Shown here in pieces: positions 22,538 to 60,633 of a stretch of DNA of 64,000 bases. Both the position numbers and the translations under genes were made by a program. This stretch comes from Conus ventricosus (taxonomy: Eukaryota; Mollusca; Gastropoda; Neogastropoda; Conidae). The DNA is taken from the NCBI GenBank assembly GCA_018398815.1, contig CM031595.1:51208102-51272101 (forward strand), in the 5' to 3' direction. Position 1 is the stretch's first letter, and the number at the start of each line of letters is the position of its first letter. Below the pieces are notes generated by a model. The model made no database searches. It was not told where the DNA came from and saw only the letters and a program-made list of their open reading frames with translations.

Positions 22538-24395
22538 TGTCATGTGACGTAGCCTCACATCAAGGCATGTGCGCTCCATCGCATGTAGTTAATGATTGAA
22601 TCATTTCCCATGCCACAATTAAAGGAAGAATATTCATTATGGCTTTTGACTAGTGTAGCGGGCGTCCCCAAATAATTGTGAGTATGACTCATTCAAGAAA
22701 CGAATGTGGTCATTGGGTGAAAGTGACCACTGGTGATAGTTTAACAAGGGTGGTAAGGTAAGGTGCTGGTCACGTGTTGTGAACACTGAGTATGCACTCA
22801 CTAGGAGAAGGGGGGGAAGAGTCAGTTTTAACCCAGCAGATGGCCTAGAGACTCGAACCTGTCAGGACGGTGGTCCTCTTTGCTGACCAGTCATTACCAG
22901 GTGAGTGATAGATAGTTGGGGAAAGCTACAGGGGAAAACTTAAAGAAAAGGAAAGAAAGAATTCATATGTTGAATTGAGAAGCAGGTTACTTACACGAAC
23001 CTTATTCGTGTTTCAGCCCTTCACCCTTTTACCCTTCGCCCTTCACCTTACTTTCACCCGTGAGGTGGTTGAAGATGGCCATGGTGTGAGGAACACACGG
23101 TAGTTCAGCCCAGCAGGTACCAACTCCAGGGAGAGGAGTTGAAGCTCGTCGTTCTCAAGAGACAGAAGAACTCCAGGAAGAGAAGTCGAGACTCGTATCT
23201 CAGGACAGGAGAATTCGAGGGGGCAGTATATTGTCTCGGAGAGACAGGGAATTGAGAAAGCAGGGGAGCTTTTTCTTGAGGCAGGCAGGTCCTCAGTGAT
23301 TACGGGAGTTATGTATTCTCCTGGTTCGGATTTTTTGGAATAAAGGAATGTGAAGGCCATAGCTTTATAGAAGCGGAACTAAATTATTTTATCTCTCAGT
23401 GTGAGGAGAGATACAGTGTAAAGGGAAATACATGTGTGAAGATTGATTTGTCTCTCGGTGTGAGGAGAGATTACATGGGTGCAGATTTATTTGTCTCTCA
23501 GTGTGGAGAGAGATACAGTTGTAAACTCTGTTTACAAGTGGTTGATGATTTAGTAAATTGTTTTCCCTGAAGGAGAGGGGGAGAGAAAACATTCGGTAGT
23601 GCGCCTTTTGGTTGTTTGGAAAAGATTGCGTGTGCGTATGGAGTAAATGCTGTCATGAATGCGGGTATGCAAGGAGTGACAGTGTGGACAGTGGTGGACC
23701 CGACTCCAATTTCACCGGCGTAGCTGCCGTTTGTTTCCCTGGAAAAAAAAAAAGATTTCTATTTGTACCCTCAAGGTTTGAGGAAGAAAAAAAGATTTCT
23801 ATTTGTACCTCAAGGGTTTGAGGAAGAGAAAAAAGAAAGATTTCTATTTGTGCCCTCAAGGGTTTGAGGGAAGGAAAAAAAAAAGAAGAAAGTTTAATTA
23901 GTGATTGTGTATAATATTTGCATTTGTTGTTGTTTTGTTCTATTTCTATGTGTGTTTAAGGTGGTTGAGATTCTTTTGGTTGCTCTGCTCCGTTAAGGGT
24001 TTTTTTTTTTTTTTGTAGATTTCTTTTTGACCCTTCCCCACCTCAGGACCGATAGCTCAAACCTCCTCTTGCTCGAACCTGGAGCAAGGGGGCAGGGCGT
24101 TGAGGAGTCGTTTTCCTTCCCTAGAGGATTAGAATTTTTGTCCCCTTTCCCAGGACTGATAGCCCAACCTCTTCCTGCGTTTAGCAGGGGGACATGGCGT
24201 TGGGGAGTCAATAGTCTTTCCCTTCTCATAAATATCTATTTCTTTCGCTTTCCTATTGTTTCAGTTTGATTTTTCCCCTTGCCCCTCAGAGTGTGGGATC
24301 AACTTCTCCTCCGTCACGCTAATAGTGTAGGTGGTGGAGTTGATTACGCTCTGTCCAAATAAACATCTTATCTTTGATCAATTTTTTTTTCTGGG
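22538..24395 (+). repeat. 5' LTR of an LTR retrotransposon (3' limit approximate)
   Basis: The left edge is fixed by comparison with the intronic copy: homology starts at TGTCATGTGACGTAGCCTCA in both, with unrelated flanks. A polyadenylation-type AATAAA lies at 24358-24363, and the sequence changes character after about 24395, leading into the leader and gag. Near 23752-23880 a ~40-bp unit (GATTTCTATTTGT plus a CTCAAGG(G)TTTGAGG palindrome) is repeated three times. The length (~1.8 kb) is large for an LTR, so the right limit is uncertain and some leader may be included. Confidence 0.6.
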
Positions 24396-26995
24396 TGTGG
24401 TGCGAGATTTTCTTTGAGTTTGAGTGAATGTGCATTTATTGATTGATTGTTTAATATTTTGTATTATTACTGTAGTGTGGTGTATATTGTGCAGTGATTT
24501 GTTTTTCCCGTCTCCAGTTTCACGGGAGACAGTGACCACTAGGGTGCTGTCTGTGGGCTTCTTTTGCTTTTCTTGATTTCCTCTTGCTGTTCCGGTCCTG
24601 TGTTATCCTTTTCATTTCTTTTCACCCCTTTTCAAAACCTCTTAAACCTTCTCCTCAATAAGCGCCTATCTAGTTTTCTTTTCTACATTTTCATCTTTTA
24701 GGTAGGATTTCCGCTAGTTTGTGTTTTCTTCCCCTCTTTTTAATTGTTTGTGCTTCCATTTGTTTTGTAAATTTATATTCATTTTTTGTATAAGGCGGTA
24801 CATTTGTTTTGTAAATTCATTTGAAAGTAAGTAAGAAAGAAAGACTGACACACAAGAACATTTAAGAACTAAAACTTTATAAAGAATTTATTTTCAGAAA
24901 ACTTTATTGTGTTTATTTCCTTTCTTAAGGGAAACAGTTTTGCATTAAACTTCATTTTGTTTTCTAAATTCCAAATTGATAGCAGTTGCAAATATTTTTG
25001 GAAAATACATTCCTTGGATTTCATATCTACCCTGTTTAAGTAAGCTGTTTTCTGTTTACACCGGAAATTGATTCTGTATTTGTATATACTATAATTACGG
25101 TTTTGGGAAACATAACATTAGCATATATCGCCTTATTTTTTATTCATACTTTGAGATTGTTTGGTGTTATATTTGACGGTTCATTATGGGATGATTTTGA
25201 TAAATATGTTAAACAAGCGGAACGCTTGGGTTGGATGGAGAAAAAAACTTACTAATTATGTGCAACAATGCACAGATAGGGCAGACAGGCTAAGAGAGAG
25301 AGAGGAAAATCAAAGGAAACTAGAAAGTGAAGAAAGGAGACTACAGAGGGAAGCTGAAGCTGAAGCAATAGACTACAGAGGGAAGCTGAAGAAAATAAAT
25401 TACAGAGGGAAGCTGAAGCTGAAGCAAATAGACTACAGAGGGAAGCTGAAGAAAATAAATTACAGAGGAAGCTGAAATTGAAGAAAAAAGATTACAGAGG
25501 GAAGCTGAAGCTGAAGAACGTCAATTTAAGTTGAGGCAGTTAGAATTAGAGACAGATGCTGAATTAGAAGAATACAGGCATCGAGAGAACCTCCACCAGT
25601 CGGTTCCGCAGCCATGCCTCAACCAAAAGCGGCATATATTCCAAAGTTGCCACCTTTTGAGGAAAAAAACGGATGACATTGATAGTTTTCTTTTCGATTT
25701 GAAAGTCACGCAACGTCTTGTGGTTGGCCAAAGGAAAAGTGGACATTGTTTATTGCGTCGTTGTTTAAGGGTAGCGCTTTGACATTGTACACTCACTTGC
25801 AGCGAAACAAAATTTAACTTGGGGATCAGTTGAAAGAAGAACTCCTCAGAAATTTCAATGTTCTGCTGATCGTTTTCACGAACGTTTCGTTCTGTGCGGC
25901 CTGAAAAAGGAGAATCGTTTCGTCGTTTCTGATCCGCATGAGTCATTGTTTGGATCGCATGGATCGATTTATCTAAGACGAACAAGACTTTTCAGATGAT
26001 GCGAGATCTCCTTCTTAGAGAACAACTTTTCAGAGCGTGAGCAAGATCTGGCCACTTTCCTTAAGAAAGGCAATTGAAAACGTGGAGGAAATGTGTCAGA
26101 TGGCTGATCAGTATTGTATCGCTCACCCAGATAAGGGCGTGGTAGGAAAGGAGAATTTTCCATCTTTGAGTCTCATGCGTCATGTACTATCCCATCAGGA
26201 CAGGGAAGTTACAGGAAAGGAAATCGTGGGTCATTTTGAGTCCTCAAGGATATTACCTATCCTAGGAAGGACAGGGATCTTTCCGCGGTTCGAGTGACTT
26301 TCGTCAATACCAGTACTCACGCCGGACAGACCGTTACTTCTAGCAAACGTTCCGAGGTCGTGGACAACGACCACACGTAGACCTTTTGGGCAGTTCGTGG
26401 CCAGAACAGAGGTTCACACAAATCAGTCAGCTGCGATCAGACAATGCGCTGTTTTTTTGTGATGGCAAGTTCCATCTGAAACAGAATTGCCCTTTCAGAC
26501 GGGTGATTCAAAACCCGCATTAGTCTCCACTGATTGTGAGAGAGGCTTGTTTTGACACCAGATCAATCTGTTGATGGCTGGTGTTAGAAAACGGAGCCAT
26601 CAATGGATTGCAGGCTTCGTTTGCGAGGACACTGGTGCACCACATGCTGGTGTACGGAAATCTTTCGTGCTTCAAGACCAGTATCTCAACACTGTCCAAA
26701 AGTGTAGGTCGTTTGGAGCAAGATTGAAAACGTTTCCGCTGCGAAAATTTCAGTCGACACACGTACTACTCCGGATTTCTTACGCCGTGTCATTGATAAC
26801 CCAGTCTGCGACTTGATATTGGGCATTTGCCAGGTGTCGCTACAGTACATGGTGGTGCTGGAGGATCGTTTGTTCCTTGTCTTGTGAGTACTAGATCTAA
26901 GTCATAGAGCAGGAAGTCTACAAAGCCGCTAAAAGTCTCAAAACTGGATGAACTCCAGATTACCCCAGATGATTAAAAAAAATGCAGGGAAAAAC
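24396..26995 (+). mobile_element. Truncated LTR retrotransposon interior: SCAN-like gag and protease remnant
   Basis: After a leader, 25161-25570 encodes a charged coiled-coil N-terminus in which a short unit around GACTACAGAGGGAAGCTGAA is tandemly repeated. The next part, in shifting frames (25560-26170), contains recognisable gag landmarks: LPPFEEK, TDDIDSFLF, QCSADRFHERF, and MCQMADQYCIAHPDK at 26092-26136. This is the SCAN-like gag type of certain Ty3/gypsy elements. A zinc-knuckle-like CDGKFHLKQNC follows at about 26458-26490, then a weak protease-like remnant to about 26990. There is no reverse transcriptase or integrase and no 3' LTR nearby, so the copy is 3' truncated and dead, with many frameshifts. 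Confidence 0.7.
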
Positions 26996-27149
26996 ATGAT
27001 AGAGCAATGACCAGATTTAAAACAATTATGCCACTGTTTTCTCTTTTGTTGCAACCACTGTAAAGCTAACTTTTGTCCCTGGAGCAATGAAGGCCATTTC
27101 ATAAAGGTAAAAAACACTTTAACATGGGGAGCTGCGTTAGAGAAAAGGT

Positions 27150-27183
<34 letters not shown>

Positions 27184-28314
27184 TGTATGTGTGTGTTTGT
27201 GTGTGTGTGTCTTGTGTGCTTAAGTTTATGTATATGTTTGTGAAGTGCACATGCCTGGTGTCCAATTCAGATATATTCATTTTTTTTCTTTACTTCAAGG
27301 ACAGCCTGTTGAAATACATCTTGGAAAATGTTCTAAGGTCATTGTCATTGTCAAGTGCCATTCATAAAACGTTTGGTGTTCTGCATGTTTAGTGCTTACA
27401 AACACGCATCATCAAGTCCTTCACTGGATCTGAATGATATGCTTGGAGACATCAAAATTTGAAATCAGCTGCAGCCTACACTTTCAGGCCATAGCTTCAA
27501 CAACATTCTGTCTACTTCCACACTAAATTTCTCCGTATAATTTTGAACTCCTGATAAAAACTGCAACTAAAACAAATACGCCTGTTCCTTTGGTTTTTGA
27601 CATGCAATGCAGTGCGTCCCTTTTCACATATTCATTTCCACATTATACTCTCCTGTTGTTTGGAAAAAGCATTCTGGAAGGCTCACATGGATCACAATCC
27701 CAGAACTGGCGTTTCTGGAATTTGTTGTCACACACACCAAAAACAGCCTAGAATGAAAATCTATAGATATTTAGGTAAGTCAATACTTACTCCATCACCT
27801 ATTTACCTTTGTCAAATGCTTGAAAGAAGAAAAATATTAAAGAAAACAAAAGGCATGCAAAAAGTACAGGTTATTCATGTTGCTAGGTTGGAGAGTGCAT
27901 AAAAAACAGAACAGCAGCAACAACACTACTGGAAGATAAATAACAAACATCACAACTTCATGTAACAAACATGACAAGAACAACAACATTGAAAAATAAA
28001 CACCCTAGTCAACAACAACAACACTAAAGAAAGATTAATAATTAAAATCCAGGTCATGGCAGCCTAATATGATGAATGCTATACAAATCAACATTTATAT
28101 ATATTAAAAAAAAAAATCACAAACATTTAAAAATAAAATCTGCAAAAATCAGCATTTATTTACAAAGTCTGATGTCAACAGTTTTTAACCACCCTCCAGT
28201 TGCATTACGTTTAGTCATGGGCTAAATACATACACAGACATCTGGTGGAACATAAAGAGTCCTAACATTGGTGATGAGAATCACTGAGACATTCAGACTG
28301 CCAGCGTCATCTAA
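26996..28314. other. Noncoding stretch
   Basis: AT-rich, with (GT)n at about 27152-27211 and A-rich tracts. No exon was recognised. Confidence 0.5.
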
Positions 28315-28479
28315 ACATGGGGCGACAAGGTTTGTCAAGAAGAGGAAAAATGCTACGTAGAGCTTTCAGACTGGGAAAAATGCAGCGAAGATTGTCGACT
28401 ATCATGTGGTAACATTAACAGCGATGACAGGCACTGTTCTGAAAAGACTTTCGGCAAAAAAGCCTGTTTTGATCCCTAG
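28315..28479 (+). other. Small cysteine-rich ORF with TSP1-like spacing (uncertain)
   Basis: Open for 54 codons between TAA (28312-28314) and TAG (28477-28479), without an ATG. It holds seven cysteines in the order C-x5-C-x9-C-x3-C-x3-C-x9-C-x10-C, with the core WEKCSEDCRLSCG, then an Arg-x-Cys and FGKKAC. A Trp followed by CSxxCxxxCG is the start of a thrombospondin type 1 repeat, so this could be an exon or exon remnant of a secreted or surface protein on the strand opposite PKC. Against this, no convincing acceptor precedes it, the ORF stops without a donor, and no second exon is visible nearby. A chance ORF remains possible. Confidence 0.25.
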
Positions 28480-29314
28480 GAGGCAGACGGATGGCTTTCA
28501 GTAATGCTTAGAGAGAGAGACACACAGAGAGAGAGAGAGAGAGAGAGACAGAGACAGAATCAGAGTGAACAGGCACATGCATAATTTAGTTCAATGACAC
28601 ATTTTGATATCTCACCACAGTGGATCCTGTTGTGATGGTCTCTTAGTTTTTAAGATGTGAAGTCTTTCAGAACTTCAGTTTCTGGTAACGCTATGCGAGT
28701 TTCAAAAGCAATGTGATAATTTAAAGAAGTGAATGAAAATTTCACTTCTGTGTTCCAACCACATGAAACAAACAAAAAACAAAGAATCTCCATGGAAAAA
28801 ACATCGATATGAAGAAACAATATGTCACAGATTACCGCCCATTGTAGCACAGTTTCTCACTGATCAATGGCACAAAAAATGAAAACAAGCAAAAACCCCA
28901 ACATCTCTTTCACATCATCATTGCACGTTACTTCAACAGCAACACAAATGTTCATTATTTTCCAAATCTTATTGATCTGAGCATTATGTTAAAAAAGAAA
29001 CCCAACAACAAACCAACAACAACTGATAAGTACCATAAAAAATGAAAGCAACAAATTGATGTTTTCCATGTCGGGAGAAAAAAAAAGACTTTATTAATAT
29101 TGTTGTTATAAATGTTATTGTGCCTGTCATTTTTGTTGTGCATGTTTTTTTTTTTTTTTTTTTACAAATGTGTTGATATGTAAAAAGATAATTCATTATG
29201 TAGAGGTTTAGTTTGAGAGCAGTTGTGCAATTTTCTGCCCATGCTTTGAAACCATGCTCATCAAATGTATGCCATACAGTATCCATTGTTCAGTCACTTT
29301 ATGTAATATTCATA

Positions 29315-29400
29315 CAGCTGAACCTCTCCGCACTGACCCAGAAAATGTCATTAAAAAAAGGTCTGTGTAGAGAGGGGTCAGTACAGGGAGGTGGACAGAC
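29315..29400. repeat. Possible MITE/transposon terminus fragment
   Basis: Contains GCTGAACCTCTCCGCACTGA and, in inverted sense, the block GGGGTCAGTACAGGGAGGTG. The pair resembles the 'CAGT(G)AACCTC...GAGGT' termini of pogo/Tigger-type DNA elements. Similar short words occur at 36923 and 62348. No transposase is seen. Confidence 0.3.
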
Positions 29401-29580
29401 TGGCATAAACATGTGCATGTGAACAAGGCGCAGAAATAGCTCTTCATTATCATCACTTGCACGGAACAAGGCAGAGGAATCTTGGAAGTGTTGTCACTGT
29501 GTGTCCGAGTGTGAGAGAGAGTACATGCATGCGTGAGTGTGAAATGCCTTCTCAACATGCTTACTTGCATAACAGAGTGT

Positions 29581-29583
<3 letters not shown>

Positions 29584-29643
<60 letters not shown>
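29584..29643. repeat. (GA)n microsatellite
   Basis: About 60 bp of pure GA. Confidence 0.97.
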
Positions 29644-29647
<4 letters not shown>

Positions 29648-32600
29648 TTTCACTGTTTTAAACTATAAAAAAAAAAAATCTTGATTGTGCATTTGGTCAT
29701 ATAGTGCTAAACCTCAAAAGCACAGTGATCCCGTGTTTCAAATTAAAAAAAAAAAAGTCCAACTCACAATTTTCTAAAAAAAAATGTTTATTCAATTTCT
29801 GCCTGCATTCACCCCACTTTAAAACAACTGCATTAAAAAGTTTTCATGCCAAATTGGTCTGCTTCTTCTACGATCATTATTTCATACAGCTCATTAAAAA
29901 AGGTCTGCTTCATTCGCACGATGTATGTCTGAAACTGAACAGCCTTGACATACATATGGCATTTTTTTTCAACTGGTCATAATCCAGTTTTGGAATGACT
30001 TCATTCATCTTCCTACTGAGAACATATGCTTATGTGTTGTTCAGACATCCATTTCACTCTGTAAAATCATTCTGCTCCACTTTTGGTGACTGCAATGGAG
30101 TCTTTTCTTCAATTAATTTTCCTCTTACATGGATGTTCCTTTTTCTTGCATCAATCAACCATTCCCACCCACCTTTTTTTCTTTTTACATCCATAATTTC
30201 ACCTATCTTCCACATGCATAAAATCTGCTCTTTGTTCATTTGATTAATGACTGAATCTGTGTTTTTCCCGTGTCTAAATTTGTCATGATGGCAATTGCTG
30301 TTTGACCTTTTTTAAAACTCAGATTACATCATCACTGTATATTCCAAAATAAACAATTTTGAGACACTACTGCTGCCACATCATTGTGCAGTGCCAAGAT
30401 CACAACTGCATGCAGTTCAAATGTTACACTCGCACCTGATCACAAACATGCTGAATCGATTTCAGTTCACAAAACATGACTGCGTAAAACTTATCATAAT
30501 GTGTCTTTCATGTCGACGCACAAAAATATGATGATAATCCCTTATCACACCATCTCTGGCAACAATACATGCAGAAGAAAAACAAAAATAACCATAGTGA
30601 CATTTAGTTCAAAGTCAGTGGGGTCTCCAAGTAAGTCAATGAGAAATAAAACCACTGACGTTAACATCTTTTTTCAACAATTCAGTAAAAAGATCATTAT
30701 ACACTATGGGCAGGTTGGTTACTTGCCTGAACAGAGAAGAAGAGTCATTCTACAGTGGTTAGTATCACAGTGTGACAGAAAAGATCTGTTACAGGATTTT
30801 CAGTTGTTTATAGTAAGGAATCGTTGCACAAGGGTGTTGTTAAAGGAGGCTATCCATAATGAGGTAGGTGTCCAGAGATTTTTGACAGGAAATACATGAA
30901 AGTTTTCGGTCCTACTCCTAATTTCTCTTGCAAACTAAACTGAGGCATGTGTATCGAGAGTCGATGAAATTTAAAGCAAGGCCAGGAGAATTAAACAATA
31001 ACTAAAACACAGGTACATCAAATACTATTGCTTGTTTTCCATGGTGAAGTCGAATGATGATTCAGGGTGATAACATAAGACTCACTCTGTTCATATACAC
31101 CAGACCAGTTGTTGTATTATAGTCCAAGAATGATTGGATCAGGAGTCCCATTTCCTTCATGCTATCATTTCCTCCCCTGTTGAAGGGTGCTGAGGGTAGC
31201 TCCAGGTCTTGTTTTAAGAGCTGCTTTAACCATACCGACCTGGAAAACTGTCCAACATTGGAAATGGACAGCTTTTCTGCAAACTGTATATTTGAAATGG
31301 CTGACAGAATCCATTCTAACCTGTAATATTACAGACACAGGAATCTAATCAGAATGGAAGACTCAAATCTTGTGCAATATGGACTACCACCATGTGTTTT
31401 GATAAGATAAAAAACAAAATTCACTGAAACTGAGCACAGAAAGCGAGAATTGTGTAGCATATACAAATCTGAAATGGGTATGAAAATCCTACTTGACCAG
31501 ATGTTTCATAAACTCACTACAGTGTGATAATCAATATGAGCTATTCACATAAAGAAAATCCACCGTAACATCGAGCCATGAAAAACCACCCAAACCTTGG
31601 GAGTTAGTTTGCCCAATCAGTTTTAGCTACACTATGTAAGTGGTAGCCTACACACTTCACACAGACAGGTCTTACCAAATGTTGCCATGATCTTCCCAAT
31701 CATAGCTGATGATTAAACAGCTCCTGTGTGATTATCTGAAGGGTTACTGTATAAAACGTTCCACTCTGCAGGCAAAAACCTCTTTTCTAAAAAGTGAAAC
31801 ACAAACATTTCTTCATAGACGTTTTGTAAATGTGAGCTGGAGTGGCACTGACCATGTGGATGATGGATCATGAGGGCAGAAAAGCAGCAGTGGGTAAAAA
31901 AAGAAAAATTCAAAGTCTAGTTAAGACTGATGTCACGTGGAGTGCTGTGCATATGCCAAACATGCACATGACACACACACGCTTTCGTGGAGGACTAATG
32001 CCACTTGGGATACAGTACATAGCTCAAACACGCTTAAATGGGGCACATAATTGCACATAGGCAGGTAGTTTTTAAATTAGTGGTAAGACCTACGTTCAAA
32101 TTTGGTAACCTGTATTTACTTGCAAAACTTTCACCTGATCTGATTACATACTACAAAACTCTGGAGAACTGGAATGAGAGTATGCATACATCCCATTCAA
32201 TTCTAATACATGCCAGTTTCTAACTGTTGCCCTCCTTTTTCTCAATGGTGTTTTATCAACTAGTGAAATTAAGTTTAACTTTGTATGACTTACCATTAAC
32301 AAGAAGAAAAGGAAGGATTTGAGTTGTTAACATCATGTACAGAAATAATGTTCCATCAGACTTCAGTAGCTATCAGATATCCTTTGACACCGAGTTGACC
32401 AGATACTTTTTTGTGAGCGAGATTTACTCTTAATCTCTTCGAGAGCAAGTAACACCACCAGATGGTCAATGCTGCATTTAACCACACCTCTGCTCTTACT
32501 GTGCTTGTTTTTCTTTCTTTCCTTTTTTTTTCTTCTCCCAAGCCAAGAACTTGGAGTAAGACACACATTCTCAGCAGTCAACTTTTCCTCTCTTTAACAT

Positions 32601-35209
32601 ATCAATATGCTGAGGTTTCCTATGACTTAACACCACACACACACACATACAGCACACACACACACAGAGGTATGGGTGTAGTAAAATAGCTATAGTCTGC
32701 TATGGGTATTGCAACATGGATATCTGGAAACCTATTAGCAGTGATACGTTTCTTCATTATGTCATGGACAGATGATGATAACATTGATTATACCTCAAAC
32801 TCGCTGGATGTAAGTGGGGAAAGTCGCCAAACCTGAAACCGACTTGTGGCTATCCTGGCAATTGTGAACCTGAGCTGTGACGATCCTAGCGATTCTGAAA
32901 ATTATCACAAACAACAGTTTACTGACTTGTGGCCTTCCTATAACTGAACTGTGACCATTCTGAAAATTGCAATATAATGACACGATCCTCAGATCATTTT
33001 CTTGCATATCAATTCAATGTAACTCTTACTCATTTAAATATTGTATGCTTTTAAAAGCTTACGCTAAAGAGCCCTGCGTAATAACACTGCTGACCGCCCA
33101 TCTCCCCTCTTAGACAAAGAACATTACGTCTAACCACTGTTAATATATAACGACACTCAAAGTGTGACATGACAACCCAAAAATGATCATCTTTACTGAG
33201 AGAGTAAGGAAAATAGTGCTAAGCTAAGAAAAAAATAACAGTGCTTCACACTCTCACCACCCTTCATTTTGGACTAGCATAAACTGTGATGGTAGACCTT
33301 TGAAGCTATGCAACACAATGACCACTTTGAATTTGTCTAGATCATTTGTTTGACAATAGAATTCTTTCCACACTGGAGTCAAACTTCAACATTCCATTAC
33401 ATGAAGCGCAATGAACAACTTCAAACTTTGGCACCAAAGGTTGTGTGCCAACAGATTGTCATCAAGTTCATTCAGGCATTCTCATTTCCAGTGATATTGC
33501 AAATGGTTTTCACCAATTCTTCTGAAGATATGGATACAATTAGTTTTGCATACTTCAACTTTTTCTCTCTCTGTCTCTCAAGCAGTCACTCCACCACTGT
33601 TCAAACAAGTGGACCAATGGTTTGACAGTAATTCACTTTTCAAAATTATTTGTTACTTCTAGTAATTACAACAGTGTTTGTAAGATTTCGGCCAAAAATT
33701 AAGTATATGATGGGAAAAGCAACTTACAATTTCCTTTCAGGAAACTTATTCCATTTCCTATCTTGCTATAGTTTGTAACTCAAAGAGGAAGGTGAGCAAT
33801 TAACAACAGAACATTACTTCTGCCAAAGGAAGATGTCCAAACACAATCTCACAGATCTGGAAACAATAAAAATAAAGTTTTCTGTTCAGAACTTCCTGTT
33901 ATTCTGGAAGTTGCATCCTTAACTCAAATTGTTGCTGCAACATATGGGTAAAAATCAGCTTCCAGGATGACATTTCAATGCCACACTGACTAGGAGACTG
34001 TTCATTTGAACATCATTATAACTGGGTATTCCCCTCCCCCTCCAACCATCTCTAGTTCCTATCCCTGGTTCAAATGGTGGAACACAGACCACACACTCAG
34101 GTGTCATTTTCACCACAGATGTGCCTTACCTCAAATTTAACTGCCTGAAGTTGCAGATACCTGTGTATGTTGGATGTACTTAACACGGAAATATATCATA
34201 ACAAACGTAGAATATAGTCTCACTGTACCATTCCCCATCCTGTACAAACAGATATGTAGATTACAGCCATGCTGTATTGTCTAAAACTAACAGAAATCTA
34301 GACAACAGTGCTGTTGTGCCATCTCAAACCAACAGAAATGTGGACTACAGTGTATTGTGTCATCTCAAACCAACAGAAACGTAGACATCAATGTTATATT
34401 CTCACCTCAGTCCAAAAGAATGCAGAATTCAGAACTGTTGCGTTACTGGGGGGGAAAAACCGGTTCCCATAGCTTCTCTACAATACAAGCAAATGTTGCC
34501 AGTAATAGATTTAACATGAAATGCCAAACATGTATGTGCTGAATAAAGACAACCATCGCTATACACCACTAAAGTGACAAGGCAGCAGTCTTGCTCTGTT
34601 TGGTGGCATGGTGATGAAAATGGCTTTCAGTGAACTATTGCAGCAGGGAATGTGTCAGAATGAACCTGGCTGTGGTTGTGTATGGCTGAGTTGGAATGAG
34701 TGGCATCCAAGCAACACAAGTCAATCAAAAGAACAGAAACTGAGTTAGCAAACAAAACAAAAAGGGATGTGCATCATGCCAGTGTGAGCAAAGCATTCAG
34801 TTGTAAAGTTGAAGCAATCCCCTTCACCTCTTTGATTACAACTTGCTTTTCATTCCACTTCATTTTGTTTGCTCTCTCCCTGATTTTTTTTCACCAATCC
34901 GACAGAAGCCCATCAAACATTCTGAACAATGATGAAAACAATGATGAAATCTACATGGTGAAAAACTGAAAAGCCGAACTGCGCATTCCCACATGCACTC
35001 TGTGTTACTGTTTGCTGACAACAGGCATCATGAATAATAAGCTTTTTTTCCTGTTGTTTCAAATGCTCTGATCATCGCAAAAACAATCAGAAAAATCAGC
35101 TCTGAAACATTTTTAAACATTCCACCTGAAAATAACAATTTTTTCCCCCATTTTTAATGATCTGATTGTAATGAATACACTTACGAAATATAAAAAAAAG
35201 AGAAAAAAA

Positions 35210-35215
35210 TTTATT
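35210..35215 (-). promoter_or_regulatory. Candidate poly(A) signal for the exon-B transcript
   Basis: The minus strand reads AATAAA here, about 330 bp downstream of the exon-B stop. Other AATAAA words occur further downstream, so the real cleavage site is not established. Confidence 0.3.
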
Positions 35216-35545
35216 ATTAGAAAATCACAGTTTAGTTAGTGCAACACAAGTACAACATAAAAGGTTTAAAAAATACCACATGTATAATAGAACACTGTAA
35301 AATACAATCAATGCGAATCCTTAAACGAAGAAAAAAATCACAAATACGGAAGTACCACAGTGTCTTCAGAAAATACCCCCAATTGATGTAGAAGATGAAA
35401 ATTGTGCTGTCATGTGACTATGTCTGGCTGCCCCACACAGCACAGAATAGTGACACCCTAGTCACAGGGATCAGGAAGCCCCCTGGAAACAACCAACCAG
35501 AACAAAGTGCCGCCAATGCTTCCACCACCGCCACTATCACCACAA

Positions 35546-60633
<25,088 letters not shown>

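Larger units (their letters stand above)
28480..35209. other. Long AT-rich region, no gene recognised
   Basis: Contains (GA)n at 28509-28549 and 29584-29643, a poly-T run at 29144-29164, a pair of degenerate ~90-bp repeats near 32838-32970, and three copies of a ~54-bp unit with CAACAGAAA near 34285-34390. It lies directly downstream (in gene orientation) of the PKC last exon, so part may be 3' UTR. The 132-codon ORF at 30501-30899 is discussed among the rejected items. Confidence 0.45.

Noticed and set aside
30501..30899. 132-codon plus-strand ORF with a non-repetitive C-terminal half (YLPEQRRRVILQWL...)
   Set aside because: The N-terminal half has AT-rich noncoding composition, I recognise no domain, and no splice partner is visible. 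It may be chance; a protein search would decide.
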